Of a stretch of DNA of 8,332 bases, positions 6,184-8,332 are shown piece after piece. The position numbers were made by a program, and so were the translations under genes. The notes beneath the pieces are model-generated. The model did not search any database. It had not been told where the DNA came from and worked only from the letters and a program-made list of their open reading frames with translations. The stretch's first letter is position 1. Every line of letters starts with the position of its first letter. The stretch comes from Flavobacteriaceae bacterium (GTDB lineage Bacteria; Bacteroidota; Bacteroidia; Flavobacteriales; Flavobacteriaceae), in contig NZAX01000027.1 in assembly GCA_002687665.1 (NCBI GenBank), positions 9,019-17,350 of the forward strand, given 5' to 3'.

Positions 6184-7067
6184 TTGTGTTCTCCTCTTTT
6201 TTCAATAGGATTCTCCTCCATATTGTATATAGACAATATTATAAGACCGAAGGCAACACTGGAGATAATTAATATAACATTTGTAAGACCGCTTACGCCA
6301 AAAGAGAGTCTGATCAATATGGTGCAGATCACAAAACCAGTGTTTCTGATTAATTGACTGTAACGTTCAGTGTATTGAAAGGAAAGTAGTAAAATAAGAA
6401 CATCCGCTAAAATGAGAATGGTAAAAAATTCGTTGTAAAAAATGGAATTGATATCAGAGGTCACCTGAAGGTATAATAAACCATAAACCCAGTTGTAAAC
6501 ACTTATACAAGAGGTGATAATAAGTATTGGCAACAAAATCAGACTTACTGCTTTCTTAGAAGCAACAAAACTTTGTAGATTGGGATTGAGGGGTTTTTTT
6601 GGCAATCTTGATCGAGCTTTGTTGAATAAGAAAATCAAAAAGAAAATGATTAATACCCCCAATACGTCATATATAAGTTGAATATTTTCTTGGGTGCTCA
6701 TCCAATTGGCTTTTAGGTCTATCTTAGGAATATCTGCAAAAATTCTTCGAATGAGGATAAGTGAAATTATTTCAAATTGTTTGGATACGGAAGTAGTGAA
6801 TGATCTAGGAAGGTTAACTACTAAAAGATAGATCTCATATATCAAAATGATTGAAAATGGAGTGTAAATGGCCGAAATGGGATCGATCAAAAGACTACTT
6901 TCAAAAGAAATTTCAAACCAATTAAACTTTTTTGCATAGATCAAAAACAGATGAATAATAAAACCAATCATGGATAGCCATAGGGTTGCACGTTCAACTT
7001 TATTCTGATTTTTTGAGGAAAAAACCTTTGTAAAGATGTTGTCAATAAATTTGTGCCATGGCTTCAT
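6180..7067 (-). CDS. Integral membrane protein of unknown function
   Basis: I do not recognise a family. From the ATG at 7067 the product is 295 residues. It has a short basic N-terminal cytoplasmic-type segment and about six or seven hydrophobic spans, near residues 28-44, 65-85, 130-148, 173-199, 215-230, 243-260 and 263-282. A charged linker between the second and third spans contains LPRSF and LILIRRIF; there is no obvious catalytic motif, metal site or transporter signature, and the tail is short and charged. The frame extends to a GTG at 7100, but an exact promoter box (TATATTTG, 7109-7102) ends only 1 base upstream of that GTG, so transcription should begin inside it. The ATG at 7067 is therefore preferred. 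It converges with folD and is divergent from queE. A channel or transporter role is possible but unsupported. Confidence 0.75.
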   Translation of the reverse strand: MKPWHKFIDNIFTKVFSSKNQNKVERATLWLSMIGFIIHLFLIYAKKFNWFEISFESSLLIDPISAIYTPFSIILIYEIYLLVVNLPRSFTTSVSKQFEIISLILIRRIFADIPKIDLKANWMSTQENIQLIYDVLGVLIIFFLIFLFNKARSRLPKKPLNPNLQSFVASKKAVSLILLPILIITSCISVYNWVYGLLYLQVTSDINSIFYNEFFTILILADVLILLLSFQYTERYSQLIRNTGFVICTILIRLSFGVSGLTNVILIISSVAFGLIILSIYNMEENPIEKRGEHK

Positions 7068-7101
7068 AAAAAAATTTAATTTGATGATATTGGAATACAC
7101 T

Positions 7102-7109
7102 CAAATATA
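7102..7109 (-). promoter_or_regulatory. -7 promoter element that fixes the start of the membrane-protein gene
   Basis: TATATTTG on the minus strand is an exact TAnnTTTG match, identical to the box at 245-238. The expected transcription start, a few bases downstream at about 7097-7094, falls after the upstream GTG at 7100-7098. It leaves a leader of about 28 bases before the ATG at 7067. No clear TTG -33 element is visible. Confidence 0.55.
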
Positions 7110-7142
7110 CCTTTTTTATTTAAGGATTGTGACGGCATGGAT

Positions 7143-7150
7143 TATCTTTG
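7143..7150 (+). promoter_or_regulatory. -7 promoter element of queE, nearly abutting the start codon
   Basis: TATCTTTG matches TAnnTTTG exactly and has the same sequence as the argS box. Only 5 bases separate it from the queE ATG, so transcription is expected to begin on or next to the A of the start codon, giving a leaderless mRNA. A TTG occurs at 7127-7129, but its 13-base spacing is shorter than usual. Confidence 0.5.
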
Positions 7151-7155
7151 CCTAA

Positions 7156-7788
7156 ATGGATTACAAGAAACAACGAGAAATGTTGGAAGCCGGAACACTT
7201 ATTCCTTTGATGGAGGCTTTCTATACTATACAGGGAGAGGGCTATCACAAAGGGAGTGCTGCTTATTTCATAAGAGTTGGAGGTTGTGATGTTGGTTGTC
7301 ACTGGTGTGATGTCAAAGAAAGTTGGAACCCCAAATTACATCCACCAACCCTGGTTGATGAAATCATACAAACCGCTAAAAATTTTTCCGATACCATAGT
7401 GGTCACTGGAGGCGAGCCATTAATGTGGAATATGGATCCACTCACAGAGGGTTTAAATTCTCTGGAAATTAAAACTCATATCGAAACATCTGGGGCCTAT
7501 CCTTTGTCAGGTTATTGGGATTGGTTTTGTCTATCGCCAAAAAAAAATAAACTTCCCATTACAGAAGCCTTTGACAGGGCAGATGAGTTGAAAATGATAA
7601 TTCATAATCGTGATGATTTTCGTTTTGCAGAGCAACAGGCGGAAAAAGTGGGTAAGAAATGTAAACTTTTCCTCCAACCTGAATGGAGTAAGCGTGAGAA
7701 AATGATACCATTGATCGTTGACTACGTTATGAAACATACAGAATGGAAAGTGTCACTACAAACCCACAAGTACCTCAATATTCCTTAG
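7156..7788 (+). CDS. queE: 7-carboxy-7-deazaguanine synthase (radical SAM)
   Basis: Radical SAM enzyme of queuosine synthesis that converts 6-carboxy-5,6,7,8-tetrahydropterin to 7-carboxy-7-deazaguanine, the second dedicated step towards preQ0 and the modified wobble base of some tRNAs. The cluster-binding motif is CDVGCHWC: Cys44, Cys48 and Cys51, in the CxxxCxxC spacing. Further signatures are the substrate-loop segment FYTIQGEG (22-29), TGGEPLM (84-90), ETSG (110-113), SPK (127-129) and the C-terminal LQTHKYLNIP (201-210). At 210 residues it is full length for the compact form. queC, queD and queF are absent, so the rest of the pathway lies elsewhere. The start follows a -7 promoter box by 5 bases, implying leaderless expression. 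Its stop codon overlaps the end of a possible small ORF on the other strand. Confidence 0.95.
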   Translation: MDYKKQREMLEAGTLIPLMEAFYTIQGEGYHKGSAAYFIRVGGCDVGCHWCDVKESWNPKLHPPTLVDEIIQTAKNFSDTIVVTGGEPLMWNMDPLTEGLNSLEIKTHIETSGAYPLSGYWDWFCLSPKKNKLPITEAFDRADELKMIIHNRDDFRFAEQQAEKVGKKCKLFLQPEWSKREKMIPLIVDYVMKHTEWKVSLQTHKYLNIP

Positions 7789-7898
7789 TTAAATTTGCTA
7801 AATAATCCAAATTTTCTCCTTGCAAAAGGAGAGTCATTTCCAGGAGTTTGATAATATTCCCATAGTGCTTTTCCAAATACATTATTCATATCTGGCAT
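7785..7898 (-). CDS. Possible 37-residue mini-gene or truncated remnant downstream of namZ
   Basis: An open frame from the ATG at 7898 (or ATG at 7889) to a TAA at 7787-7785 fills almost the whole namZ-queE gap. It encodes a 37-residue peptide containing NNVFGKALWEYY, then a proline/glycine-containing turn, then a basic, aromatic tail (ARRKFGLFSKFN). It starts 11 bases after the namZ stop on the same strand, as an operon partner would, and overlaps the last 4 bases of queE. The VFGKALWEYY stretch reminds me of the extreme N-terminus of certain Bacteroidota class I methyltransferases, which suggests a remnant of a deleted gene, but this is recollection only. No membrane span or catalytic motif is present. 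It could also be non-coding 3' sequence. Confidence 0.4.
   Translation of the reverse strand: MPDMNNVFGKALWEYYQTPGNDSPFARRKFGLFSKFN
7815..7832. repeat. Perfect 7-bp hairpin with GCAA tetraloop past queE
   Basis: TCTCCTT, the loop GCAA and AAGGAGA form a perfect stem with a GNRA-type tetraloop when read on the queE strand, 26 bases after the queE stop. It could stabilise or help end the queE transcript, but no T-tract follows, so it is not a standard intrinsic terminator. It also lies inside the small ORF on the other strand, where it may be only codon sequence. Confidence 0.4.
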
Positions 7899-7909
7899 TA
7901 TGGAGTTGA

Positions 7910-8332
7910 TTAGGGATAGATTAAATATTTTCTTCTAATTTTCTTAAATTTTTCTATATCCTTTTCCCAAGTTTTACGAATTTGTTGTTCATTCATTCCT
8001 TGCGCCAATTGTTTTTTTAATTTTTTATTTCCTGTAATCCTGTAAAAACCCTCTTTGAAAAAAGACTCTTTATCTGGAAAATCTCTGTAAGCTTGAATCA
8101 GCCATTTTAATTCAATTTTTCCCAGATTTTCAAACTTCCTCAGGTCAACCCCGTGACATATTTGATCTTTGAGTTTAGGGTTTTTAGATCCAAAGTTTGG
8201 TCGGGGAGTAAATGAAAAATTTGTCTCTGGTAGTAGTGGATGCCCATAAACCTGGAATTGCATTTCTGTTCCTCTTCCAACGCTGATCACAGTAGGCTCG
8301 AGAAGACACAAACTGGGATAAAGAGCTATTGA
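7910..8332 (-). CDS. namZ: DUF1343 / NamZ-type exo-beta-N-acetylmuramidase, C-terminal part only
   Basis: Only the last 140 residues are present; the frame stays open to the right edge and the start lies beyond it. The family (GH171, typified by NamZ of Tannerella forsythia) removes terminal N-acetylmuramic acid from peptidoglycan fragments and is usually about 400 residues and exported, serving cell-wall recycling or scavenging. Visible hallmarks are ALYPSLCLLEPTVISVGRGTE at the edge, a region typical of the family's active-site cleft; the FQVYGHP that follows; a middle FTPRPNFGSKNPK segment; and the terminal IRKTWEKDIEKFKKIRRKYLIYP. A TTG at 8311 could be misread as a start, but conserved sequence continues upstream of it. 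The gene converges with queE. Whether it carries a signal peptide cannot be seen. Confidence 0.88.
   Translation of the reverse strand, partial: SIALYPSLCLLEPTVISVGRGTEMQFQVYGHPLLPETNFSFTPRPNFGSKNPKLKDQICHGVDLRKFENLGKIELKWLIQAYRDFPDKESFFKEGFYRITGNKKLKKQLAQGMNEQQIRKTWEKDIEKFKKIRRKYLIYP

Noticed and set aside
7068..7100. N-terminal extension of the membrane protein to a GTG start
   Set aside because: An exact TAnnTTTG promoter box ends 1 base upstream of the GTG, so the transcript should begin after it; the ATG at 7067 is the better start.
7120..7302. Minus-strand frame over the queE start
   Set aside because: It runs antisense through the radical SAM cysteine region and the queE promoter, with no supporting signal.
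7531..7737. Minus-strand frame inside queE
   Set aside because: It is antisense to the conserved C-terminal half of queE and its translation has no motif.
8309..8311. TTG as the start of a complete short gene at the right edge
   Set aside because: The frame remains open to the window end and the residues before the TTG match the DUF1343 family, so the gene is simply cut by the edge.

Overview
The window is AT-rich chromosomal DNA from a proteorhodopsin-carrying marine member of the Bacteroidota, most likely a flavobacterium. Three things point there. The rhodopsin is of the flavobacterial green-tuned type (Met at the tuning site). Start codons lack Shine-Dalgarno sequences. Several genes instead sit just downstream of the Bacteroidota -7 promoter element TAnnTTTG. 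Nearly all of the window is genic and no gap reaches 300 bases.

Layout, left to right. A conserved hypothetical gene runs off the left edge on the minus strand (1-230) and is divergent from argS, arginyl-tRNA synthetase (344-2122, +). A strong bidirectional terminator (2123-2152) separates argS from the convergent proteorhodopsin gene (2190-2927, -). Back to back with the rhodopsin is blh, a beta-carotene 15,15'-dioxygenase (3022-3906, +). Then come ffh (3966-5294, +) and folD (5297-6172, +), only 2 bases apart. A multi-membrane-span protein of unknown function (6180-7067, -) converges on folD and is divergent from queE (7156-7788, +). The window ends with a possible 37-residue mini-gene (7785-7898, -) and the C-terminal third of a DUF1343/NamZ-type exo-beta-N-acetylmuramidase (7910-8332, -).

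How the genes work together. The functional core is the rhodopsin/blh pair: Blh cleaves beta-carotene to retinal, and the rhodopsin binds retinal at Lys230 and should pump protons outward in light. The carotenoid pathway (crtE/B/I/Y) is not in the window. This two-gene phototrophy cassette is wedged between housekeeping genes for translation (argS), membrane-protein targeting (ffh), one-carbon metabolism (folD) and tRNA queuosine synthesis (queE).

The most interesting points are a glycine at the expected carotenoid-antenna fenestration of the rhodopsin, a Blh lacking one reported iron-ligand histidine and starting at a non-ATG codon, promoters placed so close to start codons that several mRNAs should be leaderless or nearly so, and the unexplained small ORF between namZ and queE. 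I found no CRISPR array, transposase, tRNA or rRNA, and no clearly novel multi-gene system.
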